A DNA stretch of 64,000 nucleotides from Deferribacteraceae bacterium V6Fe1 (GCA_022813675.1 CP063375.1:570001-634000), one strand, 5' to 3'. Counted from the stretch's first letter, positions 18,881-28,469 are shown. Notes: a model not told the origin generated them from the letters alone. A program made the numbers and translations.

Positions 18881-19509
18881 ATCTCTCCAAATCTTCTTAA
18901 TATATTAAGTCCGGCAGCCTGACTTTTCTCAGGATGAAATTGGACACCCAAGACATTATCTTTTTCAACTGCAGCAGAAAATTCAACACCATATTCACAG
19001 GACAAAACGGTGGATTCCACCACCGGCGCATAAAATGAATGTACAAAATAAACAAAAGTCCCATCAGGCACAAAGTCAAAAAATGTTCCGGATTTAATTT
19101 TCCTAATATTATTCCACCCCATATGAGGGATTTTCATACCTTTATCAACAATTAAGTCGGGAAATCTTACAACAATTAAGTCGGGAAATCTTACAACTTC
19201 ACCTTTTAAAAGCCCAAGCCCTTTATGCTCACCAAACTCATAACTTTTTTCAAAAAGCAGCTGCATACCAACGCATATACCCAAAAACGGCTTTCCAGTA
19301 TTGATAAAATCATAGATAGGCTCAATGAAGCCACCTCTTTCAAGCCCGTCATAACAATCTTTAAACGCACCTACCCCTGGCAAAACAACTTTTTCTGCCA
19401 CCTTTAAGTCGTCAGGATTTGAGGATATTTTGGAATCAAAACCCAAACTTAAAAGTGCGTTATTGACACTCTGAAGATTTCCCATTCCGTAATCTATAAT
19501 AACAATCAT
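18877..19509 (-). CDS. hisH: Imidazole glycerol phosphate synthase glutaminase subunit HisH
   Basis: A 210-residue class I glutamine amidotransferase with the triad in place: Cys in FLGICVGMQLLFE, His and Glu in GVQFHPEKSQ. It supplies ammonia to HisF. An eight-residue stretch is doubled, reading VVRFPDLIVVRFPDLIV before DKGMKIPHMGWN; the DNA shows an exact 24-bp tandem repeat at 19146-19193. The extra residues sit in a surface loop before the conserved PHMGWN, so the enzyme may still work. Confidence 0.93.
   Translation of the reverse strand: MIVIIDYGMGNLQSVNNALLSLGFDSKISSNPDDLKVAEKVVLPGVGAFKDCYDGLERGGFIEPIYDFINTGKPFLGICVGMQLLFEKSYEFGEHKGLGLLKGEVVRFPDLIVVRFPDLIVDKGMKIPHMGWNNIRKIKSGTFFDFVPDGTFVYFVHSFYAPVVESTVLSCEYGVEFSAAVEKDNVLGVQFHPEKSQAAGLNILRRFGEM
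19146..19193. repeat. 24-bp exact tandem duplication inside hisH
   Basis: Copies at 19146-19169 and 19170-19193 are identical and begin CAACAATTAAGTCGGG; four more matching bases (CAAC) follow. Being a multiple of three, the duplication adds eight residues to HisH without shifting the frame. Such repeats arise by replication slippage and can contract again. Confidence 0.95.
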
Positions 19510-19511
19510 TG

Positions 19512-20090
19512 CTAAATCACCCCTTTTGTGCTCGGGATACTATCATCCACTATTCTAATTGCCATTTTTATACTTTTTGCAAGACATTTAAAAGTCCCCT
19601 CCGCTATATGATGAGAATTTTTACCGTATCTTTTGATTACATGTACATTAGCTTTCAAATTATCCGAAAATGCCTTTAGAAATTCTTCCACAAGCTCAAT
19701 ATCAAATTCACCTACTTTATCTGTAAAAAACTTGATATCATAGTTCAAAAAGGCTCTTCCTGATAAGTCAACGGCACACTCTATAAGTGTCTCATCCATC
19801 GGCAGCATAAAAAATCCATACCTATTAATCCCTTTTTTATCCCCAAGAGCCTTTAAGAGAGATTGCCCCAACACTATCCCCACATCCTCAACCGTGTGGT
19901 GAAAATCTATGTGGATATCCCCTTTTACTTTCAGCTTTATATCGATGCCGGAATGTTTTGAAAAAAGCTCAAGCATATGATTAAAAAACCCGATGCCTGT
20001 TTCAATTTCATAGTTCCCGTTACCATCCAGATTAACCTCAACTGATATTTCCGTTTCAGAAGTAACTCTTTGTACACTGGCTTGTCTCAA
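19512..20090 (-). CDS. hisB: Imidazoleglycerol-phosphate dehydratase
   Basis: I place the start at TTG 20090-20088, five bases after an excellent GGAGG, giving 192 residues, the normal monofunctional length. An in-frame ATG 11 codons upstream (20123) has no better support. Manganese-binding motifs are visible: GIGFFNHMLELFSKHSG, DIHIDFHHTVEDVGI, SGRAFLNYD and GKNSHHIAEGTFK. It converts IGP to imidazole acetol phosphate in histidine synthesis. First gene of the hisB-hisH-hisA group, ending two bases before hisH. Confidence 0.93.
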   Translation of the reverse strand: MRQASVQRVTSETEISVEVNLDGNGNYEIETGIGFFNHMLELFSKHSGIDIKLKVKGDIHIDFHHTVEDVGIVLGQSLLKALGDKKGINRYGFFMLPMDETLIECAVDLSGRAFLNYDIKFFTDKVGEFDIELVEEFLKAFSDNLKANVHVIKRYGKNSHHIAEGTFKCLAKSIKMAIRIVDDSIPSTKGVI

Positions 20091-20113
20091 TTCATCCTCC
20101 TGACATATAAAAA

Positions 20114-20142
20114 TTGACAACAACTTGTTATAATATTATCTT
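20114..20142 (+). promoter_or_regulatory. Candidate promoter for the protoglobin-PsiE/secA transcript
   Basis: TTGACA at 20114-20119 is followed after 17 bases by TATCTT at 20137-20142; several other TATAAT-like words overlap it (20129, 20134, 20142), so the exact -10 is uncertain. Confidence 0.4.
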
Positions 20143-20161
20143 ATAATGTTTAAAATGTAAA
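20133..20161 (-). promoter_or_regulatory. Candidate promoter for hisBHA
   Basis: On the minus strand TTTACA (20161-20156) and TAATAT (20138-20133) are separated by 17 bases. It overlaps the plus-strand candidate promoter, so the two divergent transcripts may compete. Confidence 0.35.
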
Positions 20162-20193
20162 TTTTTTTCAACCCAAATGAGCGAGGACAAAAG

Positions 20194-21105
20194 ATGGCTT
20201 ATATAAAAGATATCAGAAATACTTACAATATTTTGGATTCCGATATAGAAAATATTAAAAATGTCAGTGAAATAATGTTGAATTATTCGATTGAATTTTC
20301 CACTGACATTCGTGAGTATTTGATTGAAAAATTTGGAGTTCAGGAACAGTTTGATGATACCCAGCTTGAAAAAATGTCACAACTTTTAGAAGACTGGTAT
20401 AAAATACTCTTTAAGGGGAACATTAACAACGACCTCATCAACTATACAACAAATATGGTAAAAATCTTTCATGGGCAAATTATAGACAATGCAACGTTTT
20501 TATCCATATTCTCCTTTGTTAGGAATTGGATTCACGAAAAAATATTTCAGCAAATAGAAAAGGATGTCGTAAGAAAAAATATCCTCCTATCGGTGCACAA
20601 AATCCTTGATGTCCAGGTAAGCATAATAAATACAGCTTATACCGATATTGAGCTTCGAAAATACACAAAGGTTTTTAGCTTAAAAAATAACCTTATCAAT
20701 TTTTCTGAACGTTTTATGGTTTTCGGGCATCTAATACTTGTTTCAATACTTATCTCTCTGACTTTGGGAGCCATTGTCTTTTTGGGTGTGGATATAATGC
20801 ATCACTACAAAACAAATTCGCAGGACATAATCATATACGCATTAGGCTCTTTGCTAATACTTTGGGTGTTGATAGAGCTTTTGCACACCGAAATACAGTC
20901 AATAAAAGGGGGGAAACTTAAGATTAGTATATTCCTTAGTGTAGCCCTAATAGCATTTGTAAGAGAAATACTGATTATTAAACTTCAACATAAAGATACA
21001 GATGCTCAAATGTACACAGCCATTGCAGCAATTTTGGTGCTTGGTATAGTTTATTTTATAACGGCTTTAATAGAAAAAAATGACACAAAAAGGAGAAATA
21101 AATGA
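20194..21105 (+). CDS. Predicted protoglobin-like sensor domain fused to a PsiE-type membrane domain
   Basis: A 303-residue protein. Residues about 10-155 are all helical and follow the layout of globin-coupled sensor/protoglobin domains: [19 protein letters not shown], then a helix with [19 protein letters not shown], where His93 sits where the haem-binding proximal His is expected. Residues 177-292 contain four membrane helices; the segment around [18 protein letters not shown] and [11 protein letters not shown] resembles the phosphate-starvation-inducible PsiE family. The product is thus a likely haem-based gas or redox sensor anchored in the inner membrane, with no enzymatic output domain. 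Its stop overlaps the secA start by four bases (ATGA). Domain calls are from pattern reading; function is inferred. Confidence 0.65.
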   Translation: MAYIKDIRNTYNILDSDIENIKNVSEIMLNYSIEFSTDIREYLIEKFGVQEQFDDTQLEKMSQLLEDWYKILFKGNINNDLINYTTNMVKIFHGQIIDNATFLSIFSFVRNWIHEKIFQQIEKDVVRKNILLSVHKILDVQVSIINTAYTDIELRKYTKVFSLKNNLINFSERFMVFGHLILVSILISLTLGAIVFLGVDIMHHYKTNSQDIIIYALGSLLILWVLIELLHTEIQSIKGGKLKISIFLSVALIAFVREILIIKLQHKDTDAQMYTAIAAILVLGIVYFITALIEKNDTKRRNK

Positions 21106-23684
21106 TAGTTGGTTTGGCAAAAAAGATATTTGGGACTTACAACGACAGATATCTAAAAAAATGTGCGACAATTGTTCAACAAGTTAACGCACTCGAAAAA
21201 GAATATGAAAAATTATCTAACGAAGAGTTAAAGGCTCAAACAGAGCATTTAAAAGCCGAATTGGCAACCGGCAAGGAGCTTGACGATATTTTGGCTAAGG
21301 CATTTGCAACCGTTAGAGAAGTTTCTAAAAGAACCCTTTCAATGAGACACTTTGATGTTCAGATGATAGGTGGGTATGTTCTTCACAAAGGAAAAATAGC
21401 CGAGATGAAGACCGGTGAGGGTAAAACGCTGGTTGCCACTTTACCATTATACTTAAACGCTTTAAGCGGTAAGGGCGCTCATCTTGTCACCGTCAACGAT
21501 TACCTTGCAAGAAGGGACGCTACATGGATGGGACCGATTTACCTCTTTCTTGGCTTAAATGTAGGGATTATACAGCATGAAAAATCATATAAAGTTGTAT
21601 GGGAAGATGAGTCAAAGTTTAAAACTACAACAATAGAGTGTTCGCGAAAAGAGGCATATGATGCCGACATAACCTACGGTACAAACAATGAATTTGGCTT
21701 CGATTATCTTAGAGATAATATGAAATATGATTTTGATGATTTTGTGCAAAGGGAGCTCAATTTTGCCATAGTGGATGAGGTGGACAGCATCCTTATCGAC
21801 GAAGCAAGGACGCCTCTCATTATAAGCGGACCTACCGACCAATCAACAGATAAATATTACATAGTTGATAAAGTCGTAAGAAATTTACAAAAAGATATCG
21901 ACTATACTCTTGACGAAAAAGAGAAGAATGCAAAACTGACCGATGAGGGCATTACAAAGGTTGAAAAGGCATTGGGTGTCGATAATTTGTTTGATGTCAG
22001 ACATGTAGATTTACTCCACTATGTTAATAATGCAGTAAAAGCTCACGCCATATTTAAAAGGGATGTTGACTACGTAGTCCAGGATGGTCAAATAGTCATT
22101 GTTGACGAGTTTACAGGTCGTCTTATGCCGGGCAGAAGATATTCCGACGGACTTCATCAGGCACTTGAAGCAAAAGAGCAAGTAAAAATAGAAAATGAAA
22201 ACCAAACCCTTGCCTCCATTACTTTTCAGAACTATTTCAGAATGTATAACAAACTTGCCGGTATGACGGGAACTGCTGCCACAGAGGCTCAAGAATTTAG
22301 GGAAATTTATGGGTTGGATGTCATAGTTATCCCTACAAACAAACCTATGATAAGAATTGACTATCCAGACCAAATATACAAAACCGCAAAAGAAAAATAC
22401 GATGCAATAATAAATGATATCCTTGAAAATCATAAAATTGGCAGACCCGTTCTAGTGGGGACAGTATCAATAGAAAAATCTGAGCTTCTAAGCAAGATAC
22501 TCTCAAAAAAAGGTATCCCTCACGAAGTTTTAAACGCAAAGCATCACGAAAAAGAGGCATTGATCGTTTCAAAGGCAGGAGAAAAAGGCGCTGTAACGAT
22601 TGCTACCAATATGGCAGGTAGAGGTACCGATATTAAAGTTAAAGATGAAATACTTAAACTTGGCGGATTACATATCATAGGTACCGAGCGACATGAATCA
22701 AGAAGAATTGACAATCAATTACGTGGTAGGACAGGTCGTCAGGGGGACCCCGGCTCATCAAGGTTTTACTTATCTTTAGATGACGACCTTTTACGAATAT
22801 TTGGCTCTGAGAAGATTGCATTTATTATGGATAAACTTGGCATGCAAGAAGGTGAGCCTATCGAGCACCCTCTTATTAACAAATCTATTGAAAATGCGCA
22901 GAAAAAAGTGGAGGCAATGCACTTTGAAATTCGTAAACACCTCCTTGAATATGATAATGTAATGAATCAACAACGTAATGTAATCTACTCGTTAAGACGT
23001 GATATTTTAATGGGGAACGATATTGAAAACATACTGAAAGAAAACATTGAAAATGTTATAGATAGCTTATTGGAAGACTACGTAATAAACTCCGAAGTAA
23101 TTGATGAGGAGCTATTACATAAGAAAATCGCCGAAATCTTTAACGTCGACTTTTCATTTGCAGGGATATCAAGAAAAATTACAAATGATTATAGCAACAA
23201 GCTGAAAGAAAAAATATTTGAAAAGTTTAACAGCAAAAAGGAAGAACTTGGCGAGCATTTTATCGGCTTTTCAAGATTTTTGATGATGAATATTCTTGAC
23301 AGCAAATGGAAAGAACACCTTTTAAATATGGACCATTTGAGAGATAGTGTAGGATTGAGAGGATATGGACAAAAGGACCCTTTGATAGAATACAAAAAGG
23401 AATCTTATGTGCTTTTTGTAAATATGCTGAACAAAATCAACACGGATACTGTAAAATTTCTATTTAATGTAAAATTTCAGGTAGAAAGCGATGAAGAACT
23501 TGAACTTAAAAGGCAAAATACCGAGCTCAAAGAGGAAAGAAGAGATATTTTTAACGAAAATTCCCAAGATGACAATAAAAAATCTCCAGTCAAAAGGGAT
23601 GCGCCAAAAGTAGGAAGAAATGACCCTTGCCCATGTGGAAGCGGTAAAAAATATAAAAAATGCTGTGGTGCTAACGAAAACTAA
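21102..23684 (+). CDS. secA: Preprotein translocase ATPase SecA
   Basis: An 860-residue motor protein. [20 protein letters not shown] holds Walker A (near residue 104), [20 protein letters not shown] the DEAD-box Walker [15 protein letters not shown] and [18 protein letters not shown] further helicase motifs. The C-terminus has a zinc-binding SEC-C tail, [14 protein letters not shown], for SecB and ribosome contact. It pushes unfolded preproteins through SecYEG. Coupled to the upstream sensor gene. Confidence 0.97.
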   Translation: MIVGLAKKIFGTYNDRYLKKCATIVQQVNALEKEYEKLSNEELKAQTEHLKAELATGKELDDILAKAFATVREVSKRTLSMRHFDVQMIGGYVLHKGKIAEMKTGEGKTLVATLPLYLNALSGKGAHLVTVNDYLARRDATWMGPIYLFLGLNVGIIQHEKSYKVVWEDESKFKTTTIECSRKEAYDADITYGTNNEFGFDYLRDNMKYDFDDFVQRELNFAIVDEVDSILIDEARTPLIISGPTDQSTDKYYIVDKVVRNLQKDIDYTLDEKEKNAKLTDEGITKVEKALGVDNLFDVRHVDLLHYVNNAVKAHAIFKRDVDYVVQDGQIVIVDEFTGRLMPGRRYSDGLHQALEAKEQVKIENENQTLASITFQNYFRMYNKLAGMTGTAATEAQEFREIYGLDVIVIPTNKPMIRIDYPDQIYKTAKEKYDAIINDILENHKIGRPVLVGTVSIEKSELLSKILSKKGIPHEVLNAKHHEKEALIVSKAGEKGAVTIATNMAGRGTDIKVKDEILKLGGLHIIGTERHESRRIDNQLRGRTGRQGDPGSSRFYLSLDDDLLRIFGSEKIAFIMDKLGMQEGEPIEHPLINKSIENAQKKVEAMHFEIRKHLLEYDNVMNQQRNVIYSLRRDILMGNDIENILKENIENVIDSLLEDYVINSEVIDEELLHKKIAEIFNVDFSFAGISRKITNDYSNKLKEKIFEKFNSKKEELGEHFIGFSRFLMMNILDSKWKEHLLNMDHLRDSVGLRGYGQKDPLIEYKKESYVLFVNMLNKINTDTVKFLFNVKFQVESDEELELKRQNTELKEERRDIFNENSQDDNKKSPVKRDAPKVGRNDPCPCGSGKKYKKCCGANEN

Positions 23685-23690
23685 TCATTA

Positions 23691-23719
23691 AGGCATCAGC
23701 TTATTTTTAGCTGATGCCT
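23691..23719. terminator. Bidirectional terminator after secA
   Basis: AGGCATCAGCT (23691-23701) and AGCTGATGCCT (23709-23719) form an 11-bp perfect stem with a T-rich seven-base loop, followed by ATCTTTT. It ends secA transcription. The left copy of the 110-bp duplication starts inside the stem at 23698, so this was once also the terminator of the methyltransferase now at 25744. Confidence 0.85.
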
Positions 23720-23807
23720 ATCTTTTATCCCCAGTAACAGTAAAATGTTTTTCCAACCCATCGATAACTTGTATGTTTTCAAAACCACCAGCTGAAAGTT
23801 GTTTTTT
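23698..23807. repeat. Left copy of the 110-bp target-site duplication
   Basis: These 110 bases are repeated exactly at 25724-25833, directly adjoining both ends of the insertion sequence. This copy includes part of the secA terminator and a dead copy of the last 30 codons of the methyltransferase gene (to be read on the minus strand). Confidence 0.95.
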
Positions 23808-23824
23808 CCTGACTTTGACACTTT
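23808..23824 (+). repeat. Left terminal inverted repeat of the insertion sequence
   Basis: CCTGACTTTGACACTTT; matches the right end with one mismatch at the fifth base. Confidence 0.85.
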
Positions 23825-23958
23825 CAATTAAAAAAAATCAATAAAAGTGGCAAGAAGCCAGTAAATACAGGGGTGTTAATTTCTGTGCTCCATATTTTGT
23901 AGTGGCAACTTATTGATAGATAATATGTTTTATATTGATGTTTTTATGCATTTTTTTC

Positions 23959-23988
23959 TTGACATATTTACTACTTTTGTAGTATATA
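23959..23988 (+). promoter_or_regulatory. Candidate promoter of the transposase
   Basis: TTGACA at 23959-23964 and TATATA at 23983-23988, spacer 18, just before the transposase ATG at 23994. CTACTTTTGTAG between them is a small inverted repeat. Confidence 0.5.
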
Positions 23989-23993
23989 TAGCC

Positions 23994-25630
23994 ATGTACT
24001 TGAAAAAAACTCGCTCTAAACAATATACTTACCTGCAAGTTGTAGAATCATATAGAGACGACAATGGTGTCCCAAGACATAAAGTACTATTTAATTTAGG
24101 CAGATTAGATATCCTAAAAAAAGACCCATCTTTTGCCACTGTAATAGATAAAATAAGAGAAGAGATTTCTGAATCTACTAAACCTGAGTTTAAAGATATA
24201 TCTGATGCTGATATAGTGAATTGGGGCTATAAGATATATGAGAAGCTCTGGAAGATGTTTGAGCTGGATAAGACACTTGATGATATACAGAAAAACAGTA
24301 AAGCCAGGTTTGATTTACAATCGAGTTGTTTCCGTATGGTAATAGAGCACTTATTAGAGCCTAAGAGTAAGCTTGGAGTTTATGCAAATCAGAATAGGTA
24401 TTACAATATTCCTGAAGTAGAGCTTCATCATTTTATAGAAGCCTTGATATATTGTCAGAACATAAGGAGCTTTTAGAGGATAAATTATTTTATAAAAATT
24501 TTAGCGTATTTAATTTAAAAGTAGATATAGTTTTTTATGATGTAACGACCTTTTATTTTGAGAGTGTCAGGTCAGATAGTTTAAGAGAATTTGGCTTTAG
24601 TAAAGATGGTAAGTTTAATGAGGTACAGATTGTATTTGGTTTACTTGTTGATATGGAAGGTCGTCCTATTGGTTATGAACTATTTCCTGGGAATACTTTT
24701 GAGGGTAAGACCCTTGAGAAGGCATTATTTAAATTAAATGAACGATTTAATTTAAATAAAGTTATAATAGTTGCAGATAGGGGCTTAAACAGTAAGATTA
24801 ATTTAAAGCTGATAAAAGATAATGGATTTGATTATATAGTTGCAAGCAGACTAAAGAGTTTGCCATCAGATATTCAATCCGAGATATTTATGGATGAAGG
24901 TTACAATTTTATAAAATCGGATGAAGAGGATATTTTTAAATATAAGAGTATAGATTACAAGAATAAAGTTTCTTTGGGTAATGGTTCTGTAGCTGTTTTG
25001 GATGAGAAGTTAATAGTAACATATTCTTCTAAAAGGAGTAAGAAGGATAAAGCAGACAGGCAAAGACTTATAGACAAGGCTAATCATTTGCTTGAAAATG
25101 AATCATTGATAAAATCCTCTTTAAGAGAGGTGGCAAGAAGTTTTAAAGGAAGAATCCTCAAACAAAGAAAAATGTTATAAACTTGATGAGGCTGCGATTG
25201 AGAAGGATGAGCGCTTTGATGGATATTATGGTATACAGACAAGTGAAACGAATTTATCTGAGATAGATGTAATAGATGCATATCACAATTTGTGGAAGAT
25301 AGAAGAATCTTTTAGAATAATGAAGAGTAAATTAGAGGTACGTCCGATATTTCATTGGACGGAGAAGCGTATTAAAGGGCACTTTGTAGTTTGCTTTTAG
25401 CATTTTTACTTGAGAGGACATTGGAACATAAGCTTAGAACGGCTGATATAAAAGCATCATCGAGAGATGTAAGAAGTACAATTAACTCTATGAATTTTGC
25501 AAGATTTGAATCTAAGGGTCAGACTTATCTGCTTAAAACTAAATTTGGCAGTTTGGGCAGTCATATATTAAGAGCACTTAGAATCCCACCGCCTAAGAAT
25601 CTTTCCACCCCTGATGAGTTGAAATTTTAA
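23994..25630 (+). pseudogene. IS1634-family transposase, broken by several frameshifts
   Basis: The likely start is ATG 23994 (MYLKKTRSKQYTYLQVVES). Homology-like text continues through three reading frames to the stop at 25628-25630 (LRIPPPKNLSTPDELKF). Shifts occur in TTTT at 24431 (HHF then YRSLDILSEHKELLED), around 25123-25144 (two single-base losses give SSLKRGGKKF then LKEESSNKEKCYKLDE; one inserted base is the alternative), and in TTTT at 25394-25397 (GHFVVCF then LAFLLERTLEH). Restoring four bases gives a 546-residue protein. DDE-type segments are present: FYDVTTFYFES, IVADRGLNSK, and YHNLWKIEESFRIMKSKLEV with the Y-x-E-x-K pattern of the IS4/IS1634 type. As read, it cannot make active transposase. 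Confidence 0.87.
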
Positions 25631-25706
25631 TCTAAAAATCACCTGTAGTGACAAAATGTACAAACCTAAAATAATAAAATTATTATCTACAATTACTTAT
25701 AAAATC

Positions 25707-25723
25707 AAAGTGTCAAAGACAGG
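25707..25723 (-). repeat. Right terminal inverted repeat of the insertion sequence
   Basis: AAAGTGTCAAAGACAGG on the plus strand, the complement of the left end with one mismatch. The 93 bases between the transposase stop and the element end hold no gene. Confidence 0.85.
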
Positions 25724-25833
25724 AGCTTATTTTTAGCTGATGCCTATCTTTTATCCCCAGTAACAGTAAAATGTTTTTCCAACCCATCGATAACTTGTAT
25801 GTTTTCAAAACCACCAGCTGAAAGTTGTTTTTT
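25724..25833. repeat. Right copy of the 110-bp target-site duplication
   Basis: Identical to 23698-23807 at an offset of 2026 bases. It supplies the functional 3' end of the methyltransferase gene but keeps only part of the old terminator stem. Confidence 0.95.
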
Positions 25834-26316
25834 TACATCCTCAGGGCAAACCCTCATCCCCAAAGGGGGACCTTCATTCATTTCAACTTTTTTCCAATCG
25901 ATAATTAAGATTTTTCCACCCTTTTTTAGCACCCTAAAAGCATCCTTGAGAATTAACTCAGGCTCATCAAGTTCATGATGTAAATTCATCATAATCACAA
26001 GGTCGGCAGTGTTATCCGGAAGCGGTACTTTGACTTCATCAGATTTCAGCGGGATAATCTCAGTATGCTTAGTAACAATATTTTCCTTCATCCAATCAAT
26101 CATTATATCTGACACATCGCAGGCATAAACAGTTTTACATTTAAATTCATTTAATAATGCCAAAGAAAAAAGTCCCGTACCTGCCCCTATATCAACCAAG
26201 GTTTCAACATTTACAAGTCCGACAGCCTTTCTGATAAATTCGGGCGGAATATCCTTTAACCTCTTTTTATTATTAAGTTTTTCAAGTTTTTTAGGGTCAA
26301 ACTTTTTACCTTCCAC
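25744..26316 (-). CDS. Class I SAM-dependent methyltransferase
   Basis: A 190-residue protein with the SAM-binding motif I VDIGAGTGLFSLALL (about 40-54), acidic motif II YACDVSDIM, and a later LVIMMNLHHELDEPELIL. KGGKILIIDWKKVE is motif post III of the UbiE/Methyltransf_11 type. The substrate is not identifiable. The last 30 codons lie within the right copy of the insertion-sequence target duplication, so the gene survived the insertion intact, but its terminator did not. Confidence 0.8.
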   Translation of the reverse strand: MEGKKFDPKKLEKLNNKKRLKDIPPEFIRKAVGLVNVETLVDIGAGTGLFSLALLNEFKCKTVYACDVSDIMIDWMKENIVTKHTEIIPLKSDEVKVPLPDNTADLVIMMNLHHELDEPELILKDAFRVLKKGGKILIIDWKKVEMNEGPPLGMRVCPEDVKKQLSAGGFENIQVIDGLEKHFTVTGDKR

Positions 26317-26377
26317 GACCTCACCTTTTTTGATAATTTTATTTTAAAGCCAATAAGCTAACTGCTTACTTTTTTAT

Positions 26378-27860
26378 CTATTCTTCCATCCATTTTTTAG
26401 ATTTTTCTAAAGCCTTCAACCATTTATTATATAGTTTTTCTCTCTCGTATTCCCCTTTCTGAGGTCTAAATTCCATATCAATTTCTCTGAAAGACAAAAT
26501 ATCGTCAAAACCCCAAAAGTCACAGCTTACAGCTGCCAAGGCAGCAGCTCCCAAGGCGGTTGACTCGGTTATGACCGGCCTTTCGATTTCTGCCCCCAAA
26601 ATATCCGATTGAATCTGCATAAGGAGATTATTTTTTGAGGCACCGCCGTCCACCGCTAACCTTTTAAGTTTTAGCTTATTGTCTGTTATGTTTTTAAATT
26701 CTTCAAAAACATCTCTTGTCTGAAAAGCTATCCCTTCAAGTGCTGCTCTTGCAATATGCCCCTTATTCGTGCCTCTTGTAATTCCTATCAAAAGCCCCCC
26801 CGCAAGTGAATCCCAGTGCGGAGCTCCAAGCCCAGTCAATGCAGGGACAAAGTATACATTACCGGAAGAATCCACACTTTTTGCAAGCTCTTCAATATGC
26901 TCAGATTTTTCTATTATCCCCAAACCGTCTCTAAGCCACTGAATAAGGGAACCTCCCACAAAAATACTCCCTTCAAGCGCATATTCAAGCTTATCTTTAA
27001 CCTTCCATGCCACCGTGCTGATTAGATTTTTACTGTGATATACTTCATCTTTTGTGGACATCATTAGGAAAAGACCTGTCCCGTATGTATTTTTTACCAG
27101 TCCTTCTCGCCATCCGCCATGTGCAAAAAGGGATGCTTGCTGATCTCCAATTACACCGCAAATGGGGATCTCTTTACCAAAAAATTTTTTATTAACATAA
27201 CCAAACATATGATCACTGGAATATACCTCAGGCAAAATTGATGCGGGAATTTCAAATAGCTTTAGCAATTCTTCATCATACTCAAGATTGTTGATATTGA
27301 ATATTGCAGTCCTTGAACTGTTTGTAACATCGGTAGCATGAACATCCCCCCCCTGTCAGATAATACACAATAAAAGAATCCACCGTTCCAAATATGGCAT
27401 TGCCATTATCGACTGCTCTTTTGACATCCTCAACATTTTCAATTAGCCACTTAATTTTTGTAACGCTAAAATATGGGTCCAAAAATAGCCCTGTTTTCTC
27501 TTTAACCATATCTTTATACTGTTCGTATCTTCTGCAAATCTCCTCAGTCCTTCTGCATTGCCAAACGATTGCATTGTATAAAGGCTCCCCTGTAGTTTTA
27601 TCCCATATTATTGTTGTTTCCCTTTGGTTTGTTATCCCTAACGCCACAATATTTTCTACTCCAACTTTATCCACCACACTTTTTGCTACTTTCAAAGCAC
27701 TGTCTAAAATATCAAAAGGGTTATGCTCAACCCAGCCTTCCTTGGGAAAAATTTGAGGAAATTCGGAATAATCCATAGCCACAATATTGCACTTTTCATC
27801 AAATACAACAGCCTTATTCCCAGTAGTCCCTAAATCTAAAGATAAAATATATTTTGCCAT
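26378..27860 (-). pseudogene. glpK: Glycerol kinase, frameshifted at a G8 tract
   Basis: ATG 27860 (MAKYILSLDLGTTGNKAVV) follows GGAGATGGTT. The frame runs to VDSFIVYYLTGG, then leaves frame at eight G's (plus strand C8, 27346-27353) and stops at 27282. The other frame carries the rest, beginning DVHATDVTNSSRTAIFNINN and continuing to the C-terminus at 26378. Seven G's would restore 493 residues, the usual GlpK length. The sugar-kinase motifs LDLGTTGNKA, ITNQRETTIIWDK, GDQQASLFAHGG and DGGASKNNLLMQIQSDI are intact. It would phosphorylate glycerol. The gene is either phase-variable through the G tract, freshly inactivated, or a sequencing error; no glpF or glpD is adjacent. Confidence 0.88.
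27346..27353. repeat. glpK: Homopolymer C8/G8 tract in glpK
   Basis: Eight consecutive C's on the plus strand, encoding Gly-Gly in the coding sense. The in-frame length is seven. It coincides with the only frame break in glpK. Confidence 0.9.
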
Positions 27861-27903
27861 AACCATCTCCCGAAATATATTCACTCTCACATTAAAGTTG
27901 AAC

Positions 27904-28395
27904 TTACACTTTTTCTAACAAACCGCCACACCGCTTGCAAGAATATTTAGCCTTTTTCGTAATAATCCTTTTATGTCTGACCGAAGTAATGTTATGTATG
28001 CCACATCTGCACTTATATTTGTATCTTTGAAACTGTCTCACAGGTTTTACAGGCATATCATGAGTAGCTTTCGGTTTATCCAGACCCAACAGCATTGCGA
28101 TATGTTTCCATTCACTTCCATGAGGTTTACTGTTTTTAAAAACCTTATTTGTAACAAAGTGTGCCACTTCATGAACTAACACTTCATCAGCCATTCTTTC
28201 CGGAAACTCCGTGCACAATTTTCCATTTAACTTTATTTCATCTGATTTGGGATTAAAAAGACCAGCTTTTAACCCCTTCAGGTCATAAGAAATTTTTACG
28301 CCTAAAAGGGTTAATCCAAATTTATCTTTGACAATATTTTCTAATATATCGAGTTTGGCTTTAACTAATTTTTCACACTCAAGAGTATGTTTCAT
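27904..28395 (-). CDS. SprT-like zinc metalloprotease-fold protein
   Basis: ATG 28395 (MKHTLECEKLVKAKLDIL) gives 163 residues. The zinc motif is LVHEVAHFVTNKV (HExxH) with a third His in KPHGSEWKHIAMLLG. The C-terminal zinc ribbon has two cysteine pairs, KYKCRCGIH and YSCKRCGG. This is the SprT/SprT-like arrangement, related to proteases that act on DNA-protein crosslinks; bacterial members are poorly characterised. Located upstream of glpK with a 43-base gap. Confidence 0.82.
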   Translation of the reverse strand: MKHTLECEKLVKAKLDILENIVKDKFGLTLLGVKISYDLKGLKAGLFNPKSDEIKLNGKLCTEFPERMADEVLVHEVAHFVTNKVFKNSKPHGSEWKHIAMLLGLDKPKATHDMPVKPVRQFQRYKYKCRCGIHNITSVRHKRIITKKAKYSCKRCGGLLEKV

Positions 28396-28469
28396 CACAA
28401 ATATTTAGCATAAAAGGCTGCCAAAGTACAACAAAATACCGTTAATATGGAATATTCAGCAATAATCTA

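Larger units (their letters stand above)
23808..25723 (+). mobile_element. IS1634-like insertion sequence, 1916 bp
   Basis: The ends are imperfect inverted repeats: CCTGACTTTGACACTTT at 23808-23824 and, read inward on the minus strand from 25723, CCTGTCTTTGACACTTT (one mismatch in 17). A 110-bp direct repeat of host sequence flanks it exactly. A single transposase frame, now broken, fills the interior. Long and variable target duplications are an established property of the IS1634 group, and the transposase resembles that group, so the two lines of evidence agree. The element separates secA from the methyltransferase gene. Confidence 0.88.

Noticed and set aside
24452-25180. Separate second transposase gene
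   Set aside because: It continues the same protein as 23994-24431 after a single-base loss; the starting Met is incidental.
23994-25630. Programmed frameshifting in the transposase
   Set aside because: There are three or four shifts at unrelated positions, not one slippery site; decay or read error fits better.
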